From Paracoccaceae bacterium (lineage in GTDB: Bacteria > Pseudomonadota > Alphaproteobacteria > Rhodobacterales > Rhodobacteraceae), in the NCBI GenBank assembly GCA_004153385.1, contig SDAL01000003.1, forward strand, positions 297,624 to 361,623: 64,000 nt of DNA, read 5' to 3'. Below, piece by piece: positions 17,531 through 27,420 of this stretch. Position numbers and translations under genes: made by a program. The notes beneath the pieces are model-generated. The model did not search any database. It was not told the origin of the DNA and worked only from the letters and a program-made list of their open reading frames with translations. Position 1 is the stretch's first letter, and each line of letters opens with the position of its first letter.

Positions 17531-19237
17531 TTACTGGTTCCACGAAGACACGAGTTCGTCGTAGCCGATGGTCATCGGCTCTTCATCCTCGTTGTCCAGC
17601 TTGGGCTTGGGTGCGCCCGGCTGTTCCAGCCAGTAGGAGGCCTCCTTCTCTTCACCCATAACCGGGCCAAGATCGCCTTGAATGCCGGCACGCTCCAGAC
17701 GCTCCATCACGTTTTCCATGTCAGCACACAGCTGATCGAGCGCCTCCTGAGAGGATTTCGCGCCAGACATCGCATCGCCGATGTTCTGCCACCACAACTG
17801 CGCCAGTTTGGGATAGTCCGGCACGTTGGTACCGGTGGGCGACCAGCGCGCACGGTCGGGAGAGCGGTAGAATTCAACCAGACCGCCCAGTTTGTCCGCC
17901 CGCTCCGAGAAGTGGTCGGAATTGATCGTGGATTCGCGGATGAAGGTCAGGCCCACATCGGATTTTTTCACGTCAACGGTCATGGAGGTGACAAACTGCG
18001 CATACAGCCACGCGGCCTTGGCGCGGTCTTCTGGCGTAGATTTCATCAGCGTCCAGCTGCCCACATCCTGATAGCCGACCTTCATGCCTTCTTCCCAGTA
18101 AACGCCATGCGGGCTGGGGGCGAGACGCCATTTGGGCGTACCATCCTCGTTCATCACCGCATCGGAATCCACCAATGGCGCGACAAAGGTCGTGTACATG
18201 AACATCTGCTGGGCGATATTGCCCTGTGCAGGTACGGGACCTGCCTCGGAGAATGTCATGCCGGCAGCCGAAGGCGGCGAATACTCCTGAAGCCATTTGA
18301 TCGCCTTATCGACGGCATAGACCGCCGCTGGCGCATTCGTAGCCCCGCCGCGTGTCATACAAGCGCCCACAGGTTGGGACTTATCGTTGACGCGGATACC
18401 CCACTCATCGACCGGCAGACCGTTGGGTTCCCCCTTGTCGCCCATCCCCGCCATGGACATCCACGCGTCGGTGTAGCGCCAGCCCAGACTTGGGTCCTTT
18501 TTGCCGTAATCCATGTTGCCATAGACCTCGACACCGTCGATCTCGCGGCCGGTGAAGAATTCAGCAATATCCTCGTAGGCGGACCAGTTCACCGGCACGC
18601 CAAGATCATAGCCGTAGGTTTCCTTGAACTCGGCCTGAATTTCGGGATCGTTGAACCAATCATAGCGGAACCAGTACAGGTTCGCGAACTGCTGGTCGGG
18701 CAGCTGGTAAAGGTCGCCATCGGGCGCGGTGGTGAACTGGGTGCCAATGAAATCTTCCAGATTAAGCGTGGGCGAGGTTACGTCCGCGCCTTCGTTTGCC
18801 ATCCAGTCGGTCAGGTTGCGCACCTGCTGGTACCGCCAGTGGGTGCCGATCAGGTCGCTGTCGTTGACGAATGCATCATAGATGTTCTGGCCCGACTGCA
18901 TCTGGGTTTGCAGTTTCTCGACCACATCGCCTTCGCCGATCAGATCATGGGTCAGGTTGATGCCGGTGATCGCGCTGAAAGCGGGGGCCAGTACCTGACT
19001 TTCATATTCATGGGTGGTGATGGTTTCGGACACCACGTTGATCGACATGCCCTTGAACGGTTTGGCGGCGTCGATGAACCATTGCATCTCGGCTTCCTGA
19101 TCGGCGCGGCTCAGTGTTGATACATCGCCGATCTCTTTGTCGAGAAATGCCTTGGCATCCGACATGTCGGCCCAAGCCGGTTGGGTCAAGGCAAGCGCCA
19201 GCCCCAAGGCCGTGGTGGATTTCAGTAGCACGTTCAT
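17531..19237 (-). CDS. glpV: Glycerol ABC transporter substrate-binding protein
   Basis: The product is 568 residues with a signal peptide (MNVLLKSTTALGLALALTQP, cleavage after AWA). It is a large family 1 solute-binding protein, longer than most sugar binders, as in GlpV of the rhizobial GlpSTPQUV system. The ATG at 19237 is preceded by GGAGGAGACC. It is the last gene of the operon and is followed by a strong terminator. It would capture glycerol in the periplasm for GlpPQ. Confidence 0.9.
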   Translation of the reverse strand: MNVLLKSTTALGLALALTQPAWADMSDAKAFLDKEIGDVSTLSRADQEAEMQWFIDAAKPFKGMSINVVSETITTHEYESQVLAPAFSAITGINLTHDLIGEGDVVEKLQTQMQSGQNIYDAFVNDSDLIGTHWRYQQVRNLTDWMANEGADVTSPTLNLEDFIGTQFTTAPDGDLYQLPDQQFANLYWFRYDWFNDPEIQAEFKETYGYDLGVPVNWSAYEDIAEFFTGREIDGVEVYGNMDYGKKDPSLGWRYTDAWMSMAGMGDKGEPNGLPVDEWGIRVNDKSQPVGACMTRGGATNAPAAVYAVDKAIKWLQEYSPPSAAGMTFSEAGPVPAQGNIAQQMFMYTTFVAPLVDSDAVMNEDGTPKWRLAPSPHGVYWEEGMKVGYQDVGSWTLMKSTPEDRAKAAWLYAQFVTSMTVDVKKSDVGLTFIRESTINSDHFSERADKLGGLVEFYRSPDRARWSPTGTNVPDYPKLAQLWWQNIGDAMSGAKSSQEALDQLCADMENVMERLERAGIQGDLGPVMGEEKEASYWLEQPGAPKPKLDNEDEEPMTIGYDELVSSWNQ

Positions 19238-19310
19238 TATAGGTCTCCTCCCCTTTTTTGGTGAACGTAGACGATCCGGCTCGATGGTCAGAGCCGGGAT
19301 TTGGCGTGGT

Positions 19311-19586
19311 CTAGACCCAGCGGAACACCGCTCCGGCATAAACCAGACAGACGATCATCGCGTAGGGCTGCGGGCCAAGTTCGAGCCCCAGCCATGCGAG
19401 ATTGATAAAAGCCGACCCCAACAGCGTGATATACAGGCGGTCGCCACGTGTGGTCTCGATCCGCAGGATACCCTTGCGGGGCACTTCGGGAAAGCGGATC
19501 GCCAGCACCGTAAATGTGGCCAGCAAGGCGGCGATCACGAGGAAGAACGCGGCGGTGGGCCATGTCCAGGCCATCCAGTCAAGCAT
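19311..19586 (-). CDS. glpU: Small membrane protein of the glycerol ABC operon (DUF2160)
   Basis: The product is 91 residues with two or three membrane helices (TAAFFLVIAALLATFTVLAI, then the C-terminal half). A DUF2160 protein between permease and binding-protein genes is a constant feature of this operon type. Its exact role is not established. It is 24 bp downstream of glpQ. Confidence 0.85.
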   Translation of the reverse strand: MLDWMAWTWPTAAFFLVIAALLATFTVLAIRFPEVPRKGILRIETTRGDRLYITLLGSAFINLAWLGLELGPQPYAMIVCLVYAGAVFRWV

Positions 19587-19610
19587 TGCGAGATCCTTTC
19601 AGAATGCGCA

Positions 19611-20495
19611 TCATACCCGCCCCAAGGCAAAGCCTTTGGCGATGTAGTTGCGGACGAAATAGATGACCACGGCCCCCGGCACGATGGTCAGCACACCGGC
19701 TGCCGCCAGAACGCCCCAATCCACACCTGCGGCACCGACGGTGCGCGTCATGGTGGCGGCAATCGGCTTTGCATCCACCGAAGTCAGCGTGCGCGACAAC
19801 AGCAGCTCCACCCATGAGAACATAAAGCAGAAGAACGCAGCCACACCGATGCCGGACGAAATAAGCGGGGTGAAAATCTTGATAAAGAACGCCGGGAACG
19901 AATAGCCGTCAATATAGGCGGTCTCGTCGATTTCCTTGGGCACACCGCGCATGAACCCTTCAAGGATCCAGACGGCAAGGGGCACGTTGAAAAGGCAATG
20001 CGCCAGCGCCACGGCGATATGTGTGTCAAACAGGCCGATGGAGGAATAAAGCTGGAAAAACGGCAGTGCGAAAACGGCCGGGGGGGCCATGCGGTTTGTC
20101 AGCAACCAGAAAAACAGGTGCTTGTCGCCCATAAAGCTGTAGCGGCTGAACGCATAGGCGGCAGGCAGCGCCACAGCCAGACTGATGGCGGTGTTCATCA
20201 CGACATAGATCATCGAGTTGACATACCCCATGTACCAGCTCGCATCCGTCATGATGGTCGCGTAGTTTTCGAATGTCAGGTTGCGCGGCCACAGGCTGAA
20301 TGCGCCCAAGATCTCGTTGTTGGTCTTGAGGCTCATGTTGATCAGCCAGTAGATCGGCAACATCAAGAACAGCAGGTACAGCGCCATGACCACGGCACTG
20401 CCCGATGGCCGGAAGCGACGGGACGTCACGCGGGGTTTATGGATCGTCATCTCGGGGGTGTCGGTGACATTTTCGGGAAGTGTGCGATCGGACAT
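19611..20495 (-). CDS. glpQ: Glycerol ABC transporter permease
   Basis: The product is 294 residues, a MalG/UgpE-type permease with six membrane segments and the EAA loop (WILEGFMRGVPKEIDETAYI). Its ATG directly abuts the glpP stop. With GlpP it forms the membrane pore. Confidence 0.92.
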   Translation of the reverse strand: MSDRTLPENVTDTPEMTIHKPRVTSRRFRPSGSAVVMALYLLFLMLPIYWLINMSLKTNNEILGAFSLWPRNLTFENYATIMTDASWYMGYVNSMIYVVMNTAISLAVALPAAYAFSRYSFMGDKHLFFWLLTNRMAPPAVFALPFFQLYSSIGLFDTHIAVALAHCLFNVPLAVWILEGFMRGVPKEIDETAYIDGYSFPAFFIKIFTPLISSGIGVAAFFCFMFSWVELLLSRTLTSVDAKPIAATMTRTVGAAGVDWGVLAAAGVLTIVPGAVVIYFVRNYIAKGFALGRV

Positions 20496-21368
20496 TTACT
20501 TGCCATCCCTTTTGTCGAGTGTGGTCATAACGGTGTAGAAAACCCAGCTGATCGCCATGATTACAAGGAAATACATCAAGCTGAAGGCTGCAGCAGGCCC
20601 AAGATCGAACTGCCCCAATGCCATTTTAACAAGATCGATGGACAGGAAGGTCGTCGCGTTGCCGGGGCCGCCTCCGGTCAGCACGAACGGTTCGGTATAG
20701 ATCATGAAGCTGTCCATGAACCGCAACAGGATCGCAATCATCAACACACCGGCCATCTTGGGCAGCTCGATATAGCGAAACACGGCCCAGCGGCTGGCCT
20801 GATCGATCTTGGCGGCCTGATAGTAGGCATCAGGGATCGAGCGCAAACCTGCATAGCCCAACAGCGCCACCAGCGACGTCCAGTGCCAGACATCCATGAC
20901 GATGACCGTAACCCACGCATCAAAGGTGTTTTGGGTATAGTTGTAATCAATCCCCAGCGCATCCAGCGCATAGCCCAAAAGCCCGATATCGACCCGCCCG
21001 AAAATCTGCCAGATCGTGCCGACCACATTCCACGGGATCAGCAAAGGCAGCGACATAAACACCAGACAGAACGATGACCAAAAGCCTTTCTTGGGCATAT
21101 TCAGAGCGACAAAAATACCAAGCGGCACCTCGATCGCAAGAATGATCGCCGAGAACATCAACTGGCGCCCGAGCGCATTCCACATACGATCCGAATGCAG
21201 CATATCATCGAACCAGTCGAGGCCCGCCCAGAAGAACTGGTTGTTGCCAAAGGTATCCTGCACGGAATAGTTTACCACGGTCATCAGCGGGATCACGGCG
21301 GAAAATGCAACCAGCAGCAGCACCGGCAGGATCAGGAACCATGCTTTTTGATTAACGGTCTTGTTCAT
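20496..21368 (-). CDS. glpP: Glycerol ABC transporter permease
   Basis: The product is 290 residues, a MalF/UgpA-type permease with six membrane segments. The EAA loop is visible as LRSIPDAYYQAAKIDQASRW. It starts in an ATGA overlap with the glpT stop. It partners with GlpQ. Confidence 0.92.
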   Translation of the reverse strand: MNKTVNQKAWFLILPVLLLVAFSAVIPLMTVVNYSVQDTFGNNQFFWAGLDWFDDMLHSDRMWNALGRQLMFSAIILAIEVPLGIFVALNMPKKGFWSSFCLVFMSLPLLIPWNVVGTIWQIFGRVDIGLLGYALDALGIDYNYTQNTFDAWVTVIVMDVWHWTSLVALLGYAGLRSIPDAYYQAAKIDQASRWAVFRYIELPKMAGVLMIAILLRFMDSFMIYTEPFVLTGGGPGNATTFLSIDLVKMALGQFDLGPAAAFSLMYFLVIMAISWVFYTVMTTLDKRDGK

Positions 21369-22447
21369 ACGGATGTCCCCCGTGGTGCGATGCGCCAGTC
21401 GTCGGCGTAAACGTTGATGCCCTCCGGCGCGAATGTGATCCGGTTGGTGTCAGCCGCAATATCCTCGCCCTCGGCGACAACGGCATTGATTTCACGGCCC
21501 ATAACATCAAGACGGACGATCTTGTGACGCCCTACATCCTCGATCCGGCGAATGGTCGCAGGCACCCCCTCCCCGTTTGCAGACAGGCGGATAAACTCCG
21601 GACGCACGCCAAGCTGGGTGTGACCTGCAGCGCTGTAATGACCATCCAACGCGACGCTCACATCACCTATACGAGCGTGGGTGCCGTCGATTTGCGCATC
21701 AAACAGGTTCATGCCGGGCGAGCCGATGAAATACCCCACAAAGGTATGGGCGGGGCGTTCGAACAGTTCCTGCGGCGTACCGATCTGCACGACACGACCA
21801 TCATACATGACCACAACCTTATCGGCGAAAGTCAGCGCTTCGGTCTGGTCATGGGTGACATAAATCATCGTATGGCCGAAATCCTGATGCAGCTTTTTCA
21901 GCTGCGTGCGCAATTCCCATTTCATATGCGGATCGATCACCGTCAGCGGTTCGTCGAACAGCAGCGCATTCACATCCTCGCGCACCATGCCGCGACCAAG
22001 GCTGATCTTTTGCTTGGCATCGGCGGTCAGGCCGCGCGCTTTGTGGTTCAGCTCGGCCTCCATGTCGATCATGGCGGCGACCTTTTGCACGCGGCGTTTG
22101 ATTTCGGCTGCGTCCATCCCCATGTTTTTCAACGGGAAGGCAAGATTGTCGCGCACCGACATCGTGTCGTAGACCACGGGGAACTGGAACACCTGCGCGA
22201 TGTTGCGCTCTGCGGTGGGCGCGGTTGTCACGTCCTTGCCGTCAAACAGGATGCGGCCCTGTGACGGGATCAACAGACCGGAGATGATGTTGAGCAGCGT
22301 GGACTTGCCGCAACCGGATGAACCCAGCAAGGCATAGGCCTCGCCATCCACCCAGTCATGGTTCAATTCCTTTAGCGCGAAATCGGCGTCTGACTGCGGG
22401 TTGGGCAGATAGGAATGTGCAAGGTTATCAAGAGTGATCTTTGCCAT
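21365..22447 (-). CDS. glpT: Glycerol ABC transporter ATPase with degenerate signature motif
   Basis: The product is 360 residues. Walker A is GSSGCGKS (42-49), Walker B is ALLFDE (161-166) and the H-loop histidine is H199 (VTHDQ). In place of the LSGGQ signature it reads LTADAKQ (140-146). A TOBE-like regulatory domain follows from about 240. Its partner GlpS has a normal LSGGQ but lacks the H-loop histidine, so this subunit should power the only canonical ATP site of the pair. Confidence 0.92.
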   Translation of the reverse strand: MAKITLDNLAHSYLPNPQSDADFALKELNHDWVDGEAYALLGSSGCGKSTLLNIISGLLIPSQGRILFDGKDVTTAPTAERNIAQVFQFPVVYDTMSVRDNLAFPLKNMGMDAAEIKRRVQKVAAMIDMEAELNHKARGLTADAKQKISLGRGMVREDVNALLFDEPLTVIDPHMKWELRTQLKKLHQDFGHTMIYVTHDQTEALTFADKVVVMYDGRVVQIGTPQELFERPAHTFVGYFIGSPGMNLFDAQIDGTHARIGDVSVALDGHYSAAGHTQLGVRPEFIRLSANGEGVPATIRRIEDVGRHKIVRLDVMGREINAVVAEGEDIAADTNRITFAPEGINVYADDWRIAPRGTSV

Positions 22448-22450
22448 AGC

Positions 22451-23530
22451 TCAAGCGGCCTCCGCATAGGGTGCAGTCGCGACAAGAGTGCCGTTTTCCG
22501 CAAAAAGATAGATGCGCGACACATCAAGATAGACCGGCAAGGGCTGCCCCGGTTTCAGGTCGCGGATGCCGTGGATCAAACCGACCCAGCGGGCATCATT
22601 ATGCGCAAGGTGAACAAAGGTTTCCGATCCGGTGATTTCCATGACCGCCAGCGTGGTATCGAACCGCAGCCGGTCAGGGCCGGCGTCAAGCATCAGGTGG
22701 TTCGGGCGAAAACCCAGCATATAATGCCCGTCCGGCACATCGCGCCCGACGGCAGGCATCGTCTCATCTTTGCCGAAATGCATGACATCGCCACGTTTTT
22801 CCACGCTCAGAAAATTCATCGGCGGGTCGGAAAAGACCCGCGCGGTCGTGGCGTCCGTCGGATTGCGGTAGACTTGCGCGGTCGGGCCGAATTGCGTCAC
22901 ACGGCCTTCCCACAAGGTCGCGCAATTGCCGCCAAGCAGCAGCGCCTCTTCGGGTTCGGTCGTGGCATAGACAAAAATCGAACCGGATTCAGCAAAAATA
23001 CGCGGGATTTCCGCGCGCAATTCCTCGCGCAGTTTATAATCAAGGTTCGCCAGAGGCTCGTCCAGAAGCACAAGGCCTGCGTTTTTGACCAGCGCGCGCG
23101 CAAGCGCACAACGCTGCTGCTGTCCGCCGGACAATTCCAGTGGCTTGCGTTGCAACATCGGGGTCAGCTGCATCAACTCTGCCGTGTCGCGGACGCGGCG
23201 GTCGATCTCTTTTTTATCCAGCCCCATCAACTTCATCGGCGAGGCGATATTGTCGTAAACGGTCATCGCCGGATAGTTGATGAATTGCTGATAGACCATC
23301 GCGATCTTGCGGTCTTGCACACGCTGGCCTGTGACATCCGTGCCCTGCCAGCGCAAGCGCCCGCCCGTCGGCGCATCAAGCCCCGCCATCAGTCGCATCA
23401 GCGTTGTCTTGCCCGACGAGGTCGGCCCCAGCAGAACGTTCATCGTCCCTTTTTCAAGCGTCAGATCCGTGGGATAGATAAAGGTCTGCGCGCCCACGAC
23501 GTAGCTGACGTTGTCAAGTTCGAGTGTCAT
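22451..23530 (-). CDS. glpS: Glycerol ABC transporter ATPase lacking the H-loop histidine
   Basis: The product is 359 residues. Walker A is GPTSSGKT (35-42), the signature is LSGGQ (133-137) and Walker B is LVLLDE (153-158). The H-loop position is T191 (YATTEPEEA instead of VTHDQ). A C-terminal MalK-type domain is present. It starts in an ATGA overlap with glpD. Confidence 0.92.
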   Translation of the reverse strand: MTLELDNVSYVVGAQTFIYPTDLTLEKGTMNVLLGPTSSGKTTLMRLMAGLDAPTGGRLRWQGTDVTGQRVQDRKIAMVYQQFINYPAMTVYDNIASPMKLMGLDKKEIDRRVRDTAELMQLTPMLQRKPLELSGGQQQRCALARALVKNAGLVLLDEPLANLDYKLREELRAEIPRIFAESGSIFVYATTEPEEALLLGGNCATLWEGRVTQFGPTAQVYRNPTDATTARVFSDPPMNFLSVEKRGDVMHFGKDETMPAVGRDVPDGHYMLGFRPNHLMLDAGPDRLRFDTTLAVMEITGSETFVHLAHNDARWVGLIHGIRDLKPGQPLPVYLDVSRIYLFAENGTLVATAPYAEAA

Positions 23531-25110
23531 ACGATATCCTTCAACTGCAAGCGGCGAGTGGTGATATAGGCGTCGAGCGCTGCGCCATCAGCGCCGTGCA
23601 AACCCAGCTTGCTCCGGCGCCACACGATATCCTCCGCGGTGCGGGCAAATTCATGTGTCATCAACCAGTTGACCTCGGTTTCGGTAAGTGTTGCACCAAA
23701 GTCCTGGCCCAGATCCTGCGCCCGCTTGGCCTCGCCCAGCATCACTGCCGCATCTGTGCCATATGCACGGATCAGGCGACGCGCCCAACGATCATTCAAA
23801 AACGGATAGGCCGTAGACAAATCGGCGATCAGCCGCTCCACATCCCCCACCGGAAAATCTCCGCCGGGCATTGGCGCACCGGCTGTCCACGGGCCGTGGG
23901 TCACCTCGATACGCTCGCCTATCTTGTCCAGCGCGGTTTCGGCCAGACGGCGGTATGTCGTGATCTTGCCACCAAAGATGTTCAGCGCTGGCGCCCCGCC
24001 GCTGTCATCCAGCTTCAGCGTATAATCGCGGGTCGCGGCTGTCACCGAACTTGCTGCATCGTCATACAAAGGCCGCACCCCTGAATAGCTCCAAACGATG
24101 TCTTCTTCGCTGATCTTGTCCTTCAGATACGCATTCACGAAGTCGATCATGTAGGTCTTTTCTTCGGGCGTGCAGACAGGTTGGGACATCAGATCATCAT
24201 GGGCCTGATCCGTCGTGCCGATCAGCGTGAAATCCGTCTCATACGGGATTGCGAACATGATCCGCCCGTCCGTCCCTTGAAAAAAGTAGCATTTTTCGTG
24301 GTCGAACAGTCTTTTCGTGACGATATGGCTGCCTCTGACAAGACGTACATCGTCTTGGCTGTTGGACCCGATTTTCTGCCGCAGGATCTGCCCGACCCAA
24401 GGGCCGCCAGCGTTGACAACCATACGGGCGCGAATGTCGCGCGACACTCCGGTCTCGACATCGCGCACCGTAACGGTCCAGATCCCGGTGTCAGCCCGCG
24501 CCGATACCACCTCGGTCCGCGTCAGGATTTCCGCGCCGCGCAAGGAGGCATCGCGCGCATTCAGCGCGACAAGCCGCGCATCTTCGATCCAGCAATCGCT
24601 GTATTCATAGGCCATCGCGAAATCGTCGACCAACGGCGCACCTTCCGGTGCCTGTCTCAAATCCAGCGTTGTCGTCCCCGGAAGGATTTTCCGCCCGCCC
24701 AATGTATCATACATCATCAGACCCAGACGGATCAGCCATGCAGGACGCCGGCCCCGCATCCAAGGCATAAAGGTCGCCAGTACTTTCGCAGCAGGCGTAT
24801 CGCCTTCGAACCGCATATCCTTGGAGTATGGCAGGACAAACCTCATGGGCCAGCTGATGTGCGGCATCGCCCGCAGCAATGTCTCGCGTTCGATCAGCGC
24901 CTCGCGCACCAGCCGCAATTCGAAATATTCCAGATAGCGCAGCCCGCCGTGAAACAGCTTGGTGGAGGCAGACGACGTCGCAGAAGCGAGGTCAGACATT
25001 TCGGCAAGCGTCACCGACAGGCCGCGTCCCGCGGCGTCGCGTGCAATGCCGCAGCCATTAATACCGCCGCCGATGACCAGAAGGTCACGGATCTCCGTCG
25101 CATCGGTCAC
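23527..25110 (-). CDS. glpD: Glycerol-3-phosphate dehydrogenase
   Basis: The product is 527 residues. It starts with a GTG at 25110 behind a strong ribosome-binding site (GGGAGG), giving VTDATEIRDLL followed by the FAD-binding VIGGGINGCGIARD. The frame extends upstream but that part is low-complexity promoter sequence. It oxidises glycerol-3-phosphate to dihydroxyacetone phosphate at the membrane. It is first in the glpD-S-T-P-Q-U-V operon, divergent from glpR. No glpK is in the window. Confidence 0.95.
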   Translation of the reverse strand: MTDATEIRDLLVIGGGINGCGIARDAAGRGLSVTLAEMSDLASATSSASTKLFHGGLRYLEYFELRLVREALIERETLLRAMPHISWPMRFVLPYSKDMRFEGDTPAAKVLATFMPWMRGRRPAWLIRLGLMMYDTLGGRKILPGTTTLDLRQAPEGAPLVDDFAMAYEYSDCWIEDARLVALNARDASLRGAEILTRTEVVSARADTGIWTVTVRDVETGVSRDIRARMVVNAGGPWVGQILRQKIGSNSQDDVRLVRGSHIVTKRLFDHEKCYFFQGTDGRIMFAIPYETDFTLIGTTDQAHDDLMSQPVCTPEEKTYMIDFVNAYLKDKISEEDIVWSYSGVRPLYDDAASSVTAATRDYTLKLDDSGGAPALNIFGGKITTYRRLAETALDKIGERIEVTHGPWTAGAPMPGGDFPVGDVERLIADLSTAYPFLNDRWARRLIRAYGTDAAVMLGEAKRAQDLGQDFGATLTETEVNWLMTHEFARTAEDIVWRRSKLGLHGADGAALDAYITTRRLQLKDIV

Positions 25111-25179
25111 GTTGGATCCTCCCAAATCCAGAAAGAGGGTCTCTCCCAAAACCCTCGCAAACAGCATTACAAGCTCGCA

Positions 25180-25260
25180 CGAAAAAGAAAACCTTTTTTT
25201 TCGCTTTTTTTCGTTTTTGATTTTCGCGATCAAATTTTTTTCGTTTTTACTGATATACCT
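25180..25260. promoter_or_regulatory. T-rich glpD-glpR control region, candidate GlpR operator
   Basis: Repeats of T-runs ending in CG occur with CG at 25202, 25212, 25225 and 25242 (such as TTTTTTTCG and ATTTTCG), about one helical turn or a little more apart. DeoR-family GlpR proteins bind TTTTCGTTTT-like repeats in related bacteria. The region has strikingly low GC compared with its neighbours. Confidence 0.5.
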
Positions 25261-25377
25261 TCAAAAGCGCGTGTTTTTGAGTGAAATTCGCGCATAAGAG
25301 AATATGGACGTTGGCATCGGGTGTTCCTATTGTGTGAAAGCCTTGCCATAAACGGCCCAAAACAGCGGAAGTCAGCC

Positions 25378-26157
25378 ATGTCCCAGAATATCAGGTTCCC
25401 GGAGATTCTCGATATCGCGCGTCGCGACGGCAAGGTCACGGTCGAGCACTTGGCGGAACATCTAGGCGTAACGCTTCAGACCATTCGTCGCGATCTGAGC
25501 GAACTTGCCGACGCGCACAAGCTGGAGCGGGTGCATGGTGGCGCGGTCCTGCCCTCTGGCACGGTGAACATCGCCTATGAGGAACGGCGCCGCCTGAATG
25601 CCGACGGCAAGATCGCAATGGCCAAAGCCTGCGCCGCGCTGATCCCTGAAGACTGTGCGATCTTTCTGAATATCGGCACCAGCACCGAGGCTGTTGCCAC
25701 AGAACTTTTGCACCACCGCAACCTGCTGGTTGTGACAAACAACATGAACGTGGCCAATATCCTGAACCGGAACCCTGATTGCGAGGTCGTCGTGACCGGC
25801 GGTGCTTTGCGTCAATCCGATGGTGGCCTGACCGGCGACATCACCACAGCCGCGATCCGGCAATTCAAGTTCGATATCGGCGTCATCGGGTGCTCGGCCA
25901 TTGATCCCGACGGCGATATTCTGGACTTCGATCTGCGCGAGGTCGGTGTCAGCCAAACGATACTGAACCAATCCCGCCGCAAGATGTTGATCGCAGACCA
26001 CACGAAATTCAAACGCAAGGCCCCCGCGCGGATCGGATCACTCTCCGATATCGATGTGTTTTTTACCGATGCCAACGTCCCGCAAGGATTGAAGAAGGCC
26101 TGCGTAGAATGGCACACCGAAATCAAGATCAGCAGCGGGGCTACGGCCCCCGATTAG
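25378..26157 (+). CDS. glpR: DeoR-family glycerol operon regulator
   Basis: The product is 259 residues. The N-terminal DeoR helix-turn-helix reads RRDGKVTVEHLAEHLGVTLQ followed by TIRRDL, and a sugar-phosphate-binding domain with NIGTSTEAVA follows. The ATG at 25378 was preferred to an upstream GTG (25321) because MSQNIRFPEIL is the family start. It is divergent from glpD and is expected to repress the operon until glycerol-3-phosphate binds. Confidence 0.93.
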   Translation: MSQNIRFPEILDIARRDGKVTVEHLAEHLGVTLQTIRRDLSELADAHKLERVHGGAVLPSGTVNIAYEERRRLNADGKIAMAKACAALIPEDCAIFLNIGTSTEAVATELLHHRNLLVVTNNMNVANILNRNPDCEVVVTGGALRQSDGGLTGDITTAAIRQFKFDIGVIGCSAIDPDGDILDFDLREVGVSQTILNQSRRKMLIADHTKFKRKAPARIGSLSDIDVFFTDANVPQGLKKACVEWHTEIKISSGATAPD

Positions 26158-26639
26158 GATCACGGTTCAACGTCAGCGCCTGATAGTGACCGCCATACCA
26201 TGGCCCCTATCGCTGTCAGACCGTCAAAAAGGACCGGCAGACCGACAAAAGGGGCCGGACCACGGGGGAGGCGCGATAACACGGTATCAAAACGGGCAAG
26301 CCGGTTGGGCTTGCACCTGAGGTTGGTCAGATACAGGCGCCCTGCCCGATGATGTTTTGAGCATTGTTGTTTGCGACATCCAAGAGATAACGGTGATCGG
26401 AAACATCAGATCGGGTCACTGACCAGATCCTTTTTAGCGAAACCACCTCGCTTGGCGCGAGGTGCGGCCTGAATTGCCTGCTCCCATCCGAAGCTATCAC
26501 TGCGACAATACTGCGGGCAGGGTCGATCAAAGAAACGAGCGCTGCTTTTCAATCGCGAACACTGCCTGTGCACCACCCCGATGCTGGTTGCGGGCCTTAC
26601 TCGGCCCTCATGCTGCCCCGGTGCGCGCTCAAGGCACCC
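26158..26639. other. Gene-free stretch downstream of glpR
   Basis: There are no supportable frames. It leads into the IS3 remnant. Confidence 0.4.
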
Positions 26640-27420
26640 CTTCAGGGCTTTTCAGCCAGCGCCAAACAGGGGCGATGCGGCGTGTGGAAGCCCTTGATAT
26701 ATTCAAAGATGCACATCCCGGCCTGTCGCCGTGCTGGCCCCAGCCCGTCGCCAGCTCGGTCTTGTTGTGATGGTTTTGAACAAGGCGGGGAGGAACAGGA
26801 AACACTCCGGTGAACTGTTTGCCTGACGTCAAACCGCGCAGTGTCATCGCAACTACCTTTGCCCCTCATGGATGCGCTCGACCCATGCACGCGCAGGATT
26901 TCCTGATACTCATGGGAGCAGTATTGGCGGCCATACTCCGCGTGGTGAATGCAGCCTTTGCGCGATGAGCGGAAGGCAATGGCCATCTTCAGTGCACAGA
27001 TCGCCAAGTCCCGCCCCATCGGGGTACGCACGGCCTAGCCGATGACACGCCGTGATTGAAGATCGAGAAGCGAAATCTTGTTCGGCATTGATCAGAAGAC
27101 AATGGTCCAGCGCCAGATACAGTCATCCTTCGAATGTCCGCACATAGCTGATGTCGCCCGCTTAATTTTGGTTGAACTGGTCTGCTGTGAAGGTCCGATT
27201 AACAGATTTGGCGCGATATTGACCTTACGGTCGCTATCGGTCGTACCCTTATGTTTGCGTGTTCTGAGAACGGATATGCCATTCTGACGCATCAGTCTGC
27301 CCACGCGATGGTGACCAACCTTCAGGCCACTCTCTTTCAGGTCTTCGGTCATACGTGTCTTGCGTCATACGCGGCCGGCCGTGCCCGCACAGACTGAGAC
27401 GGGAGTGTGTTTTGATGTAA
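26640..27420 (-). pseudogene. Decayed IS3-family orfB transposase
   Basis: Minus-strand frames read, in order, THSRLSLCGHGRPRMT, then MTEDLKESGLKVGHHRVGRL, TTDSDRKVNIAPNLL, later CALKMAIAFRSSRKGCIHH, YCSHEYQEILRVHG, and FEYIKGFHTPHRPC. These follow the order of blocks in an IS3 OrfB protein but are split by several frameshifts and stops. Same IS group as the remnant at 11698-12478. Confidence 0.8.

Noticed and set aside
17678..19120. 480-codon plus-strand frame
   Set aside because: It lies entirely opposite glpV, which is a recognisable transporter binding protein.
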